Below, in pieces: positions 1 through 8,880 of a stretch of DNA of 64,000 bases. Every line of letters begins with the position of its first letter. Within the stretch, counting starts at the first letter, position 1. The stretch comes from an uncultured Prevotellaceae bacterium. Lineage in GTDB: Bacteria > Bacteroidota > Bacteroidia > Bacteroidales > Bacteroidaceae. The position numbers and the translations under genes were made by a program. The notes beneath the pieces are model-generated. The model had not been told where the DNA came from. It searched no databases and was given only the letters and a program-made list of their open reading frames with translations. The DNA is taken from positions 1-64,000 of the forward strand of contig OMWC01000016.1 in the NCBI GenBank assembly GCA_900314655.1. Reading direction: 5' to 3'.

Positions 1-182
1 ACATTTCTGTTGTGCAAGAAATATGTACAATAAAATGAATTTTGTCGCTTTGCAAGCAAAATCCCACTAAACCCTATAGGTTGCGGATTTGAGGATAAAA
101 AAGCCAATAATACAAATATAAATATAAAAAAATCACAAAACCATGGTGTTTTGTCAAAATACCATGTTTGGCAACATAAAAA

Positions 183-216
183 GCAAAAAGGCCGCCTCGC
201 TCATGCGTGACGGCCC
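183..216 (-). terminator. Terminator of the uronate operon
   Basis: On the minus strand, just after the MFS stop codon, the complementary arms GGCCGTC and GGCGGCC enclose a 12-base loop and are followed by a T-rich run. This is the shape of an intrinsic terminator. The remaining ~180 bases to the left edge are AT-rich and hold no gene I can support. Confidence 0.6.
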
Positions 217-238
217 TATATATAATAAGGTGTAATCC

Positions 239-1693
239 TTATTCTACCACGATGGGCTTATACTTCGGAACGAGCGCCTTCATGATGCACCAACCGATGA
301 GATAAGCCACGGCACAGATGCAGAACACTACCATATAGGCTGCGGGCTTGCCTTCGAAACCGAAGAAGGTGAAGTTGGCACCCTGAGCTGCTGCCCAGTC
401 GAAGAACTTACCAGAACCGAGGTTGATTGACATCGAGCCGATACCGCCGGCCATCGTTCCCAATCCCACGATCGTACCGATAGTGCTCTTGGGGAACATG
501 TCACCGATGGTGGAGAACAGGTTGGCACTCCAAGCCTGGTGTCCGGCTCCCAGCAAACCAATCAGGATAGCTGGCCACCATGCGCTATAGGCGCCTAAAG
601 GCTGTGCGAAGAGTCCCAGAACGGGGAAGCAAGCGAAAATGAACATGGCACGCATGCGGCCCAGATAAGGATTCATGCCCTTCTTCTCCACGAAATAGGT
701 GGGAAGATAACCGCCACCGATACTAAGGATGGTCACAATAGCATAAAGGGTGAAGATCAGCGCAATACCCATGGTTGAGTCGCTGGTGTAACCATACTGG
801 TCGCTGAAATAAGCGGGAGCCCAGAAAAGGAAGAACCACCATACGCCGTCTGTCATGAACTTACCCACGAGGAACGACCAAGTCTGCTTGAAGGTGAAGC
901 ACTTCCAGAACGAGATGGTCTTCTCTTCCTTCTGCTCACCACGATCCTGCACCGATGCGATATCGTTATCCTGTTCGATATAGTTCAATTCGGCCTGGTT
1001 CACACGCTTGTTCTTGGCAGGTTTGTCATACAGCCATGCCCAGAGACCCATCCAGATGAAGCCCAGCGCACCGATGATGATGAAAGCCATCTCCCAACCC
1101 CATGCACGGGCCAGCAGAGGAATCGTGGCAGGAGCTGCCAGTGCACCTACAGAGGCACCGCTGTTGAAGATAGAGGTAGAGAAAGCGCGGTCTTTTTTCG
1201 GGAAATATTCTGCCGTGGCCTTGATGGCAGCAGGGAAGTTACCTGCCTCACCGACAGCAAGAATCAATCGGCAAGAAAGGAAGAGCCATACTGAGATAGT
1301 GGCAATGGCAACGGCAGCATCAGAGCCGGCCTGCACCATACGGAGAGCCTCGATTGACTCATAGCCTTCCACCTTCATGGCAACCCAGCCGCAGCCTGCA
1401 TGAAGCACGGCACCGAGCGACCATACGAAGATGGCAATCAGATAACCTTTCTTCGTACCCATCCAGTCGATGAACTTTCCGGCGAAGAGGTTTGCTACGG
1501 CATAGAAGAGAGAGAAAAGACCGGTAATCGTTCCATAGTCGGCATCGGTCCAATGGAACTCTGGTGCGATAAAGTCTTTCCAAGTCAGAGAGAGCACCTG
1601 ACGGTCCATATAGTTGATGGTGGTTGCCAGGAAAAGCAACGCACAGATAACCCAACGGAAATTGGACATCTTAGTAGTTTGAACGGGATTCAT
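239..1693 (-). CDS. MFS hexuronate-type transporter (ExuT-like)
   Basis: Inner-membrane transporter of the major facilitator superfamily, anion:cation symporter branch, most like hexuronate/glucarate permeases. The 484-residue product begins MNPVQTTKMSNFRWV and shows about twelve hydrophobic segments; MDRQVLS after the first helix is typical of this branch. An upstream in-frame ATG at 1744 would add 17 residues encoded by a low-complexity AT-rich repeat, so the internal ATG is preferred. It is the last gene of a three-gene minus-strand operon behind kduI and a PTS IIC gene, which supports uptake of a hexuronate or unsaturated-uronate product. The exact substrate is inferred from context only. 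Confidence 0.8.
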   Translation of the reverse strand: MNPVQTTKMSNFRWVICALLFLATTINYMDRQVLSLTWKDFIAPEFHWTDADYGTITGLFSLFYAVANLFAGKFIDWMGTKKGYLIAIFVWSLGAVLHAGCGWVAMKVEGYESIEALRMVQAGSDAAVAIATISVWLFLSCRLILAVGEAGNFPAAIKATAEYFPKKDRAFSTSIFNSGASVGALAAPATIPLLARAWGWEMAFIIIGALGFIWMGLWAWLYDKPAKNKRVNQAELNYIEQDNDIASVQDRGEQKEEKTISFWKCFTFKQTWSFLVGKFMTDGVWWFFLFWAPAYFSDQYGYTSDSTMGIALIFTLYAIVTILSIGGGYLPTYFVEKKGMNPYLGRMRAMFIFACFPVLGLFAQPLGAYSAWWPAILIGLLGAGHQAWSANLFSTIGDMFPKSTIGTIVGLGTMAGGIGSMSINLGSGKFFDWAAAQGANFTFFGFEGKPAAYMVVFCICAVAYLIGWCIMKALVPKYKPIVVE

Positions 1694-1771
1694 ATTTTTT
1701 AATTTAGAATTTAGATTTTTGAATTTAGAATTATTGCTGCGCAATTTTGAATTCTTAACTCTTAACTCCTA

Positions 1772-2746
1772 TTACTTGATATCGATGACTGGAATGTTGT
1801 CTTTATCGTTGTAATAGAGGTTCTCACCTGCCATACCCCAGATGAAGGTGTAATAGTAGGTACCGGCGGCAGCATGGATGCTCCACTCAGGGCTCATGAT
1901 GGCCTGTTCGTTGTGCAACCATACTACGCGACTCTCCTGAGGTTCACCCATGATGTGAGCAATGGTCTGCTCCTGAGGAAGGTTGAAATAGTAGTAAGCC
2001 TCGATACGACGGCCATGGGTATGAGGAGGCATGGTGTTCCAGGCAGCACCCGGATTCAACTGTGTCAAGCCAAGCTGCAACTGGCAGGGACCTTCTTCCA
2101 ACACGTCGTTGACAATAAGCTTATAAACGGTGCGGTTGTTGCACTCCTCCAAAGAACCAACGGGTCCCCAAACGGCAGCCTTCAGCGAACCTTTGCGACC
2201 GTCGAGGGTAATCCACTGCGTCTTGTAGTGCTGATGGGCAGTAGCAGCGTTCAGGTAGAACTTTGCGGGTTTCTGGGCATTCTTAGAACGGAAGAGCACT
2301 TCCTTGTTCACGTCCTTACCCTTGCCGATGTGTCCACGGCCGATATAGAGTGCTTCCTTCGGAGAAAGCGCATATTCCTTACCGTCAACGATGACCCATC
2401 CGTCACCCTCGCCGCAGTTCACCACGCCGAGCTCGCGATTGTAAAGGAAATACTTGTCCTTAATACCGGGGTCAACATCAAGTCCGAGTTCGAGGAAGTT
2501 CTCGAGCTTCAGGTCTTTCGTCACAGGCATGGCACCACCGAAAATAAAGCGGTCGTAGTGAGAGTAGGTCAGATGAATCTTGTCAGCTTCCATCACCTTC
2601 TCCATCACGAAACGCTCACGAAGCGTCTTCGTGTCGTAGTGCTTCACGTCTTCCGGATGGCAGGCCGTCTGGAATTTCACGTCCTGCTGGGCATTGATAT
2701 TGAGTGCGCCCAGCATGAGAGCCATTGTTAGAATTGTCTTTTTCAT
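1772..2746 (-). CDS. kduI: 5-dehydro-4-deoxy-D-glucuronate isomerase, with apparent signal peptide
   Basis: KduI isomerises 5-keto-4-deoxyuronate, the product of pectin or glycosaminoglycan lyase digestion, to 3-deoxy-D-glycero-2,5-hexodiulosonate. The cupin metal site is visible as HTHGRRIE (His242, His244, Glu249), with the family features [22 protein letters not shown] and FIWGMAGEN. The family is normally ~280 residues and cytoplasmic. This product is 324 residues, partly because the N-terminus [20 protein letters not shown] looks like a Sec signal peptide and partly because of an extra loop near [13 protein letters not shown]. An upstream ATG at 2827 lies inside the previous gene and is unlikely. 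The enzyme sits between a transporter on each side, so periplasmic action before import is possible. Confidence 0.88.
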   Translation of the reverse strand: MKKTILTMALMLGALNINAQQDVKFQTACHPEDVKHYDTKTLRERFVMEKVMEADKIHLTYSHYDRFIFGGAMPVTKDLKLENFLELGLDVDPGIKDKYFLYNRELGVVNCGEGDGWVIVDGKEYALSPKEALYIGRGHIGKGKDVNKEVLFRSKNAQKPAKFYLNAATAHQHYKTQWITLDGRKGSLKAAVWGPVGSLEECNNRTVYKLIVNDVLEEGPCQLQLGLTQLNPGAAWNTMPPHTHGRRIEAYYYFNLPQEQTIAHIMGEPQESRVVWLHNEQAIMSPEWSIHAAAGTYYYTFIWGMAGENLYYNDKDNIPVIDIK

Positions 2747-2786
2747 TCTTATTTGTTTTAATTGATGTTTCGTTAGTCTGTTTGAG

Positions 2787-4166
2787 TTATGCTTCCACAT
2801 TGGCGGTCTTTTTCTCGTCGGCCACAATACGCTTGCGGTTCCAGAGCATCATGCAGATGGTGATGATGGTAAGCACACCTGCACCAATCCATTTCAAGTA
2901 GTTCACACAGGCATAGATAACCCATCCAAAGAGTGAAGAGGCGAAATCGAGGGCTCCGGCCTGGAATCCCTCAGGAATCTTTGAAGCGGGATCACCGGTC
3001 TGGGCAAACACCTGCTGGGCAGCTTTCGTGAAGGCGGGAGCCATATCGGTCACGAAATAGAGTCCGATACCCACGGCGATGAGTCCGATGATGATGGTCT
3101 TCACCACGTTACCCTTGGTATAGGGCAGCACCATCACGAATACATAGAACATACCAGCCAGCGAAGCCAACGGCAGGAACTGGTTGCCGGGCAGCACCAC
3201 GGCCAAAGCCAAAGTCAGTGGAATCAGGATGAGCGAAGCCACCAACGTGGTGGGATGACCTATCACGAGCGCAGGGCTCATACCGATATATACTTTCTTA
3301 CCGGCCCATTTCTTCTGAACCACTTCCTGAGTCTTCTCGGCAATGGGTTTCAGACCGTCGATAAACAGTTTGGTGATACGGGGAATCAGCTCCATCACGG
3401 CACCCATCGTCACACCGAGGAAGAGCACCTTCTTGATATTCAACTGGGCCACGGCACCAATCAGGGCACCCACAATCACACCCAGCACCAGCGGCTCGCC
3501 GAGCACGCCGAACTTCTTCTTCAGTCCTTCGGCATCAATATCGAGCTTCGAGAATCCGGGAATCTTATCCAACAGCCAGTTGATACCGATGGCAAAAGCC
3601 GTGAAACTCTGGCAGAAAGGTTGCGGAATGCTGATGCCGTCCATATCATCGTAGTAGCCCTGAAATTTCTCGGCAGTCAGGTCGGCCATCACCAAAGTGA
3701 TGATGTAGCACACGATGGCAGCGAAATAGCCCCATGCCAGACTCTGATCCATCACGAAATAGGCCACGGCACCAATGAAAGCGAAATGCCAGTAGTTCCA
3801 GAGGTCGATATTCACCGTGCGGGTGGTCTTGGTAATCAACATCAGGAAGTTCACGCCCAGACAGATGGGAATAATCAGCGCACCTACGGCAGTATTGTAA
3901 GCCACGGCGGCAGCGGCAGGCCATCCCATGTCGAACACGCCTAACTGCAGGTCATAAAGTTTTGAGATTTCGGAAAGGGGGTCACCGAAGTTGTTGGTCA
4001 GCAGGGCCGTAACAATACCCAGACCCACGAAACCGACACCCACATAGAGACCTGATTTCAGGGACTTTCCGAACTTCAGTCCAATGCAAAGACCGATGAT
4101 GGTGAACAGAATAGGCATCATCACCGATGCGCCCAGACTGATAATGTAACTAAAGACTTGTTCCAT
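2787..4166 (-). CDS. PTS galactitol-family IIC permease, orphan
   Basis: A 459-residue integral membrane protein of the GatC/SgcC type (EIIC-GAT), with many hydrophobic helices starting at [18 protein letters not shown] and the GAT-family region around [18 protein letters not shown]. In enterobacteria IIC works with IIA and IIB phosphocarriers; none is encoded nearby and Bacteroidetes usually lack a full PTS, so this copy may act as a carrier without phosphorylation. It is the first gene of the operon, 40 bases upstream of kduI, with a promoter at 4209-4216. A role in uptake of a uronate or deoxyuronate is inferred from the neighbours. Confidence 0.78.
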   Translation of the reverse strand: MEQVFSYIISLGASVMMPILFTIIGLCIGLKFGKSLKSGLYVGVGFVGLGIVTALLTNNFGDPLSEISKLYDLQLGVFDMGWPAAAAVAYNTAVGALIIPICLGVNFLMLITKTTRTVNIDLWNYWHFAFIGAVAYFVMDQSLAWGYFAAIVCYIITLVMADLTAEKFQGYYDDMDGISIPQPFCQSFTAFAIGINWLLDKIPGFSKLDIDAEGLKKKFGVLGEPLVLGVIVGALIGAVAQLNIKKVLFLGVTMGAVMELIPRITKLFIDGLKPIAEKTQEVVQKKWAGKKVYIGMSPALVIGHPTTLVASLILIPLTLALAVVLPGNQFLPLASLAGMFYVFVMVLPYTKGNVVKTIIIGLIAVGIGLYFVTDMAPAFTKAAQQVFAQTGDPASKIPEGFQAGALDFASSLFGWVIYACVNYLKWIGAGVLTIITICMMLWNRKRIVADEKKTANVEA

Positions 4167-4208
4167 TGGTTTTATTAATTTATAAAGTAGTTTTCATTAA
4201 ATTTTGGG

Positions 4209-4272
4209 CAAAGTTACAAAAATATCTTGAATATCACCCAAACCATGCCAAGTTTTATTCGAAAACGTTTAC
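4209..4272 (-). promoter_or_regulatory. Promoter and LacI-type operator of the uronate operon
   Basis: On the minus strand TAACTTTG (4216-4209) matches the Bacteroidetes -7 box, with TTTG at 4242-4239 as -33 (spacer 22, slightly long). Upstream, AAACGTTT (4263-4270) is a CG-centred palindrome within GAAAACGTTTACA, the shape bound by LacI-family regulators, which often control uronate genes. The operator call is a motif match only. Confidence 0.45.
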
Positions 4273-4313
4273 ATTTTATGCATAAACCGTTCCCGCTCTG
4301 CCCTCAGCACCCA

Positions 4314-6749
4314 CTACTCCTGTACATATACACGCTTCACGCGGTTGGAGACACCCGTCAGCACCTCGTAAGGAATGGTATCCAGACAGTCGCTGAGCAC
4401 GGTGACGGGCAGATGACTGCCGAAAATCTCCACTGTGTCACCTTCCTTACAGTCGATATCCGTCACGTCGATCATGGCCACGTCCATACAGATATTGCCT
4501 ACATAGGGTGCCTTCTTGCCATTCACCAGACAGTAGCAGCGCCCGCGTCCCAGGTGGCGATTCAGTCCGTCGGCATAGCCGATAGGAATAGCCGCAATCA
4601 CGGAGTCGCGCGTCAGCACGCCTTTCCGGCTATAGCCCACCGTCTCTTCCTTCGGCACGTGGCGCATCTGCAGGATGGTGGTCTTCAGCGTTGAAACGGT
4701 ATTCAGGATGCGGTTGTCAATGGAATCCACACCATAGAGTCCGATTCCCAGGCGGCACATGTCCAGTTGTCTTTCGGGGAAGTGTTCAATACCTGCAGAA
4801 TTGTCCATGTGGCGCAGTATCTTATGCGGGAAAGCCGCCTGCAGCCGCTGGCTGGCCTTGTCGAAACGTTCAAACTGAAGTGCTGAGAATTCATCGAAAT
4901 CCACACTGTCGCTCCCCACGAAATGCGAGAACACCGAACGTGGCACCACCGCCTGCTGATGTTTCAGCACGTCAATAAGGCGGTCGATTTCATCCCCATC
5001 CTTTTGGGAGGGGGACTGGGGGTGGGTTCCGAATCCCAACCGATGCATACCTGTATCCAACTTGATATGGACGGGATAGCCCGTGATACCTTCCTTGCGG
5101 GCGGCCTTGATGAGCGCATCCAACAGGCGGAACGAATAAACCTCCGGTTCCAGTTCGTAGTCGAACATCGTCTTGAAGGAAGTCATCTCTGGATTCATGA
5201 TCATGATATTCTGCGTGATGCCAGCTTTGCGGAGGGTTACACCCTCATCAGCCACGGCCACGGCCAGATAGTCCACCCGATGGTCTTGCAGCGTCTTGGC
5301 CACCTCCACGGCTCCAGCGCCATAGGCATCGGCCTTCACCATACAGACAATCTTCGTCTCGGGATGCATATAGGAACGGTAGTAATTCAGGTTATCCACC
5401 AGCGCATTGAGGTTCACCTCCAAAATCGTTTCGTGCACCTTCTGTTCGAGCAGTTCGGTCAGACGGTCAAAACCGAAGGGACGTGCACCCTTCAGCAGGA
5501 TCAGTTCGTTGCGGAGTCCGCCAAAGACACCGCTGTTGATAAAGTCCTCACAGTTGTTGAAGAAGTATTTCTCAAAAATGTTGATCTGCTGAGCCTGTGC
5601 CGATATTTCCGGTCCGATGCCGATGAATTTCTCCACGCCGCGCTTCTCGCAGAGTGCCGACACCTCTTTATATAGAGCCTCTCCGGTCATGCCGCTCTGA
5701 TAGATATCACTCAAAATCAGCGTGCGTTTCCGTCCCTTGTTGTCAGGTCGTCTGTTCATGAAGTCAAGCGCAATGTCGAGCGAGTTGATGTCCGAGTTGT
5801 AAGAGTCGTTGATCAGCGTACAGCCATGCTGTCCTTCTTTCACCTCCAGTCGCATAGCCACTGGTGCCAGACGTTTGAGGAGATTCTCCACCTTGACACT
5901 CCCACCTGACAAATATTCCACCACGGCAGCCACGGCCCCGGCATTCTCCTTCGAAGCCTTATCAATGAACGGCAGTTCGCCCTCCCAAGGCTGGTAGGCT
6001 ATCGTCTTGCATTTCAGTTCGCCGATATGTCGGGCTATCACCGGGTCATTGGCCGAATAGAACACCACCTCAGCATCCTTGAAAAGCTTCAGCTTCTCCT
6101 GGCATTTCTCATCCACCGAGGCAAAATTCTCCTGATGCGCCCGGCCGATATTCGTAATCACGCCAATCGTAGGCTGGATGATGTCGCGCAGCGCATCCAT
6201 CTCTCCAGGCTTGCTGATACCCGCCTCGAAGACACCCACCTGCGTCTGCTCATTAAGCAACCAAACCGAAAGCGGCACGCCAATCTGCGAGTTATAAGAA
6301 CGTGGCGAACGGGTCACCATCAGATTCCACGGCTCATTTTCTTCCGTAATCACCCCCGAAAGCACCTGATACAACCATTCCTTCACGATGGTCTTACCGT
6401 TAGAGCCCGTAATACCCACGATGGGAATACGGAACTCATCCCGATGGCGCTCAGCCAGCCGCTGCAAGGCCTCCTGCGGATGGAGCACCTTCAGGAAGTT
6501 CCCGTCAGGATACTTCACGGCATAATTCGCTGGCACTTGTTCCACCACGAAGCTTCTCACTCCGCGATGATACAGTTCATCTACATACCGGTGTCCATCG
6601 TTTCGTTCACTCTTCAAGGCGAAGAACAGCGTTTCTTCCGGAAAACAGAGGCTCCGGCTGTCAGTCAGCAGGAAGCCCACGTTCGAGGGCGCGTCGCCAT
6701 AGCGGTGTGCTCCGATCAAAGCAGTAACTTTCTCAATTGTGTAATTCAT
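4314..6749 (-). CDS. murF-alr: Bifunctional MurF ligase / alanine racemase
   Basis: One 811-residue protein joins two cell-wall enzymes. The N-terminal MurF half adds D-Ala-D-Ala to UDP-MurNAc-tripeptide and carries the ATP loop GITGSNGKT at residues 112-120. The C-terminal alanine racemase half begins near residue 440 and has the PLP lysine in MVKADAYGAG (Lys472) plus the VGYSRKG tyrosine region. Such fusions are known in Bacteroidetes and couple D-Ala supply to its use. The ATG at 6749 is chosen because a promoter -7 box ends only five bases upstream, so the longer ORF start at 6788 would lie before the transcript. A short low-complexity insert (THPQSPSQKDG) interrupts the racemase domain. 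Cytoplasmic; single-gene transcript. Confidence 0.92.
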   Translation of the reverse strand: MNYTIEKVTALIGAHRYGDAPSNVGFLLTDSRSLCFPEETLFFALKSERNDGHRYVDELYHRGVRSFVVEQVPANYAVKYPDGNFLKVLHPQEALQRLAERHRDEFRIPIVGITGSNGKTIVKEWLYQVLSGVITEENEPWNLMVTRSPRSYNSQIGVPLSVWLLNEQTQVGVFEAGISKPGEMDALRDIIQPTIGVITNIGRAHQENFASVDEKCQEKLKLFKDAEVVFYSANDPVIARHIGELKCKTIAYQPWEGELPFIDKASKENAGAVAAVVEYLSGGSVKVENLLKRLAPVAMRLEVKEGQHGCTLINDSYNSDINSLDIALDFMNRRPDNKGRKRTLILSDIYQSGMTGEALYKEVSALCEKRGVEKFIGIGPEISAQAQQINIFEKYFFNNCEDFINSGVFGGLRNELILLKGARPFGFDRLTELLEQKVHETILEVNLNALVDNLNYYRSYMHPETKIVCMVKADAYGAGAVEVAKTLQDHRVDYLAVAVADEGVTLRKAGITQNIMIMNPEMTSFKTMFDYELEPEVYSFRLLDALIKAARKEGITGYPVHIKLDTGMHRLGFGTHPQSPSQKDGDEIDRLIDVLKHQQAVVPRSVFSHFVGSDSVDFDEFSALQFERFDKASQRLQAAFPHKILRHMDNSAGIEHFPERQLDMCRLGIGLYGVDSIDNRILNTVSTLKTTILQMRHVPKEETVGYSRKGVLTRDSVIAAIPIGYADGLNRHLGRGRCYCLVNGKKAPYVGNICMDVAMIDVTDIDCKEGDTVEIFGSHLPVTVLSDCLDTIPYEVLTGVSNRVKRVYVQE
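4995..5029 (-). repeat. In-frame G/C-rich low-complexity insert in the racemase domain
   Basis: The run tccttttgggagggggac and its continuation resembles the cccctccc/gggagggg words found between genes in this window. It encodes THPQSPSQKDGD, an insert after the conserved MHRLGFG segment, and keeps the frame. Confidence 0.5.
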
Positions 6750-6753
6750 AGTG

Positions 6754-6785
6754 CAAAAGTACAGTTTGTTTTCCAATCCGCCAAA
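6754..6785 (-). promoter_or_regulatory. Promoter of murF-alr (near-leaderless)
   Basis: Minus strand TTTG (6785-6782), 20-base spacer, TACTTTTG (6761-6754). This is a textbook Bacteroidetes -33/-7 pair. The start codon follows the -7 box by four bases, so the transcript should have almost no leader. Confidence 0.75.
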
Positions 6786-6837
6786 CAAAACTGGAAAAAA
6801 CCGTAAATCGAGAACGATTACAATACTCCCTACCCTC

Positions 6838-7340
6838 TTCTTCTATTAACAATAATCTCTCAAATAAAGAAAAAAACAAAGAAAAACACATGATGACGGC
6901 ACGAACTTCATCTTGAAGTTCTTTTTCGTGCGCTGCCGCTCAGTGGCTCGCAAATGAATTTGCAGCCCCAGAGCGTCAACTCACGAAAGTCCTACGGACT
7001 ACGTGCCATCATCAAGCGAAAACCTTAAAAACATTCACGGAGATTTAACCTTAACCTTAACGATAACCTTAACCCTAACAATGAAGGTTCGAAACTCCCC
7101 TCTGTTTAATTACTGTATAGGTTTTCAAAGGTTTTCTCTTTTCTGTAAAGACTGGCCCGCGAGGGCTGCAGGCAGATGCCCGTCTGCTGACGCAAACTTG
7201 TTTGCACGATGCAGCCAAGTAGCTGCAGGCACATCCGTGAAATTCACGGATGCTTTACAGAAAAGATGTTTTCGAGGTTTTTGTTTATATTCCCATCTTT
7301 GATATAAGGACAAAAATCTTCAGAAATCTGACAAAAAAAT
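6838..7340. repeat. Composite hairpin repeat, copy 1
   Basis: This fills the gap between murF-alr and the first toxin-antitoxin operon. Part A (6888-7016) is bounded by gatgacggcacg / cgtgccatcatc and holds smaller palindromes (aacttca..tgaagtt; gcaaat..atttgc; gtcctacggac). A tract of aacctt/aaccct units (7047-7080) follows. Part B (7137-7266) is bounded by the 14-base arms tcttttctgtaaag / ctttacagaaaaga and holds gcccgcgagggc, gcaaacttgtttgc and tccgtgaaattcacgga. The same order recurs at 8.4, 9.7, 11.0, 12.4 and 18.7 kb. No coding sequence is credible here. Confidence 0.85.
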
Positions 7341-7367
7341 CTTTAACAATGGAATACAGACACTGTG

Positions 7368-7586
7368 TTAACTATCTAGCTCATCTGTAAGGAAACTATA
7401 AACATAGCCAGATGACTGAAAGAACAACCCCGTCTTAGGATCATTTAATTTCTCAAACAAACGGGAAGTATAGACTGCATCAAAAGCTTCATGCATAGAG
7501 AGGTTTCGCTCATCCATCAGACGGGCTATCATATCCTTCACTATCTCTTCCTTCATATTCTGGAATTCTGCCTGAGTAACCTTCAT
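7368..7586 (-). CDS. Small protein of the DUF3791/DUF3990 operon
   Basis: A 72-residue protein, mostly helical by composition (MKVTQAEFQNMKEEIVKDM...), with no motif I recognise. Its ATG overlaps the stop of the DUF3990 gene as ATGA, so it is translated by coupling and belongs to the same unit. As the third, small gene of a toxin-antitoxin-like operon it may be a second antitoxin or accessory factor; this is inference. It ends about 30 bases before composite repeat copy 1. Confidence 0.7.
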   Translation of the reverse strand: MKVTQAEFQNMKEEIVKDMIARLMDERNLSMHEAFDAVYTSRLFEKLNDPKTGLFFQSSGYVYSFLTDELDS

Positions 7587-8053
7587 AGCTTGATTAGTTT
7601 ATCTATAACCCTTTGCGTGCAGAAGGCATACTGGAAAGTTACGCCTTTAATATACTTGATACGTGTAAGAAACTCATCGAATGAAATATAGCCTTGCTTG
7701 TAACGGGCAATTTGTGCACCAACGCGGTCATTGGCAATCGGTCCATACACAATATCATAGTCGTGCAAGGTGAGCCCTTTAGGTTCTGTGCGATGGTCGT
7801 AAACGAAATGTGCCCATTCTTCCGTATAATCTTCAAATCGCTTATAGCGGAATTGCTGAAAGAGCGACTCGTCAAATTCATAAACATTGAGAACTGGTCT
7901 CGCATCTTCAAACTCGGCCCTAAACTGTGCCATCTCCATCGCCTGTTCCTTGTCAGAAGAGAGATAGAAAGCCCTGCCAAAATCCTTGTTAGGCTTGGAT
8001 TTCGACAAATCGACATGAGCGACGTCAACAGTAGAACCGTGATAAAGTTTCAC
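7583..8053 (-). CDS. DUF3990 protein, probable ADP-ribosyltransferase-like toxin
   Basis: The N-terminus VKLYHGSTVDV and the later DFGRAFYLSSDKEQAMEMA match the DUF3990 pattern, which I place in the ADP-ribosyltransferase-like group (HGS and FYL.. motifs) from memory. Start choice: GTG at 8053 overlaps the upstream stop as GTGA with aaggagg a few bases before it, so it is preferred over the longer ORF start at 8077. The product is ~156 residues. It lies between a DUF3791 gene and a small third gene with four-base overlaps on both sides, the usual build of a toxin module. Toxin activity itself is inferred. Confidence 0.75.
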   Translation of the reverse strand: MKLYHGSTVDVAHVDLSKSKPNKDFGRAFYLSSDKEQAMEMAQFRAEFEDARPVLNVYEFDESLFQQFRYKRFEDYTEEWAHFVYDHRTEPKGLTLHDYDIVYGPIANDRVGAQIARYKQGYISFDEFLTRIKYIKGVTFQYAFCTQRVIDKLIKL

Positions 8054-8271
8054 AGCGAGCCTCCTTTCCGTTGACAATACGACCGCAAGGTATCTATGTT
8101 TTCATCCACGGAAAGCGTATGCATCACATTATAGTGCTTGTCGCACAACAGCAAGGCACCATATTCACTAAGATAGCGATATGCTTGGCCCTCCGTCACT
8201 TTACATCGGGAGGCAAATGCTGCCACAAGCAAAATGAGATATTCAATTTTATCGATTACCAATTGTGACAT
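8050..8271 (-). CDS. DUF3791 protein, probable antitoxin
   Basis: A 73-residue protein starting MSQLVIDKIEYLILLVAAFA, with the family features Y(R)YLSEYGALLLCDKHYNVMHTLS. DUF3791 genes commonly sit immediately upstream of DUF3990 genes, and here the two overlap by four bases. It is first in the operon, directly behind a strong -33/-7 promoter, as expected for an antitoxin that must accumulate before its toxin. Function inferred from the pairing. Confidence 0.75.
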   Translation of the reverse strand: MSQLVIDKIEYLILLVAAFASRCKVTEGQAYRYLSEYGALLLCDKHYNVMHTLSVDENIDTLRSYCQRKGGSL

Positions 8272-8308
8272 AGCTACTTGTTTTTATTGTCTTTCACATC
8301 CAACGCCG

Positions 8309-8340
8309 CAAAGATAAAGAATAATTTCATTCCCTCCAAA
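8309..8340 (-). promoter_or_regulatory. Promoter of the DUF3791/DUF3990 operon, shared block
   Basis: Minus strand TTTG (8340-8337), 20-base spacer containing gagggaatgaaat, TATCTTTG (8316-8309). The same block with the same spacing recurs at 9594, 12266 and 13924, each before a different toxin-antitoxin operon. Confidence 0.8.
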
Positions 8341-8880
8341 TTTTGCGCCAACTATTTGCCTGACGGCAACGATGACAATAGCGCTATATCCTCTCCCCTC
8401 TTCCACCTTTCAAACGAAATCTTCAATAATCTCTCAAATAAAGAAAAAAAACAAAGAAAAACACTTGATGACGGCACGAACTTCATCTTGAAGTTCTTTT
8501 TCGTGTGCTGCCGCTCAGTGGCTCGCAAATGTATTTGCAGCCCCTGAGCGACAACTCACGAAAGTCCTACGGACTACGTGCCGTCATCAAGCGAAAACCA
8601 TAAAAACATTCACGGAGTTTTAACCTTAACGATAACCTTAACCCTAACTCGCATTATAGCGGAGGTTTTTAAAGGTTTTCTCTTTTCTGTAAAGACTGGC
8701 CCGCAAGGGCTGCAGGCAGATGCGCGGCTGCTGACGCAAACTTGTTTGCACGATGCAGACGGGCAACTGCAGGTACATCCGTGACATTCACGGATGCTTT
8801 ACAGAAAAGATGTTTTCGAGGTTTTTGTTTATATTTCCATCTCTGGTATAAGGACAAAAATCTACAGAAATCTGACAAAG
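8341..8880. repeat. Composite hairpin repeat, copy 2
   Basis: Conserved lead (ttttgcgccaactatttgcc...), then part A with perfect 15-base arms at 8464-8478 and 8577-8591, a short aacctt tract (8622-8648), and part B with perfect 14-base arms at 8681-8694 and 8797-8810. The loop of the small GGGC hairpin is GCAA. The repeat tail runs to within a few bases of the RelE-type stop codon. Confidence 0.88.

Noticed and set aside
1874..2731. 285-residue plus-strand ORF opposite kduI
   Set aside because: Antisense shadow of a well-supported gene.
7125..7313. 62-69 residue ORF (M.LYQRWKYKQKPRKHLF...) conserved in five copies of the composite repeat
   Set aside because: It is the minus-strand shadow of part B. 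Changes between copies follow the stems, not codon positions, and one copy has a one-base deletion in the frame.
8278..8547. 89-residue ORF across the promoter block and part A
   Set aside because: Reads through regulatory and repeat sequence; no similarity or start signal.
8464..8591. Part A as an integron attC site
   Set aside because: Size and palindromic build are similar, but the GTTRRRY-type core sites are not visible at the ends and no integrase is present.
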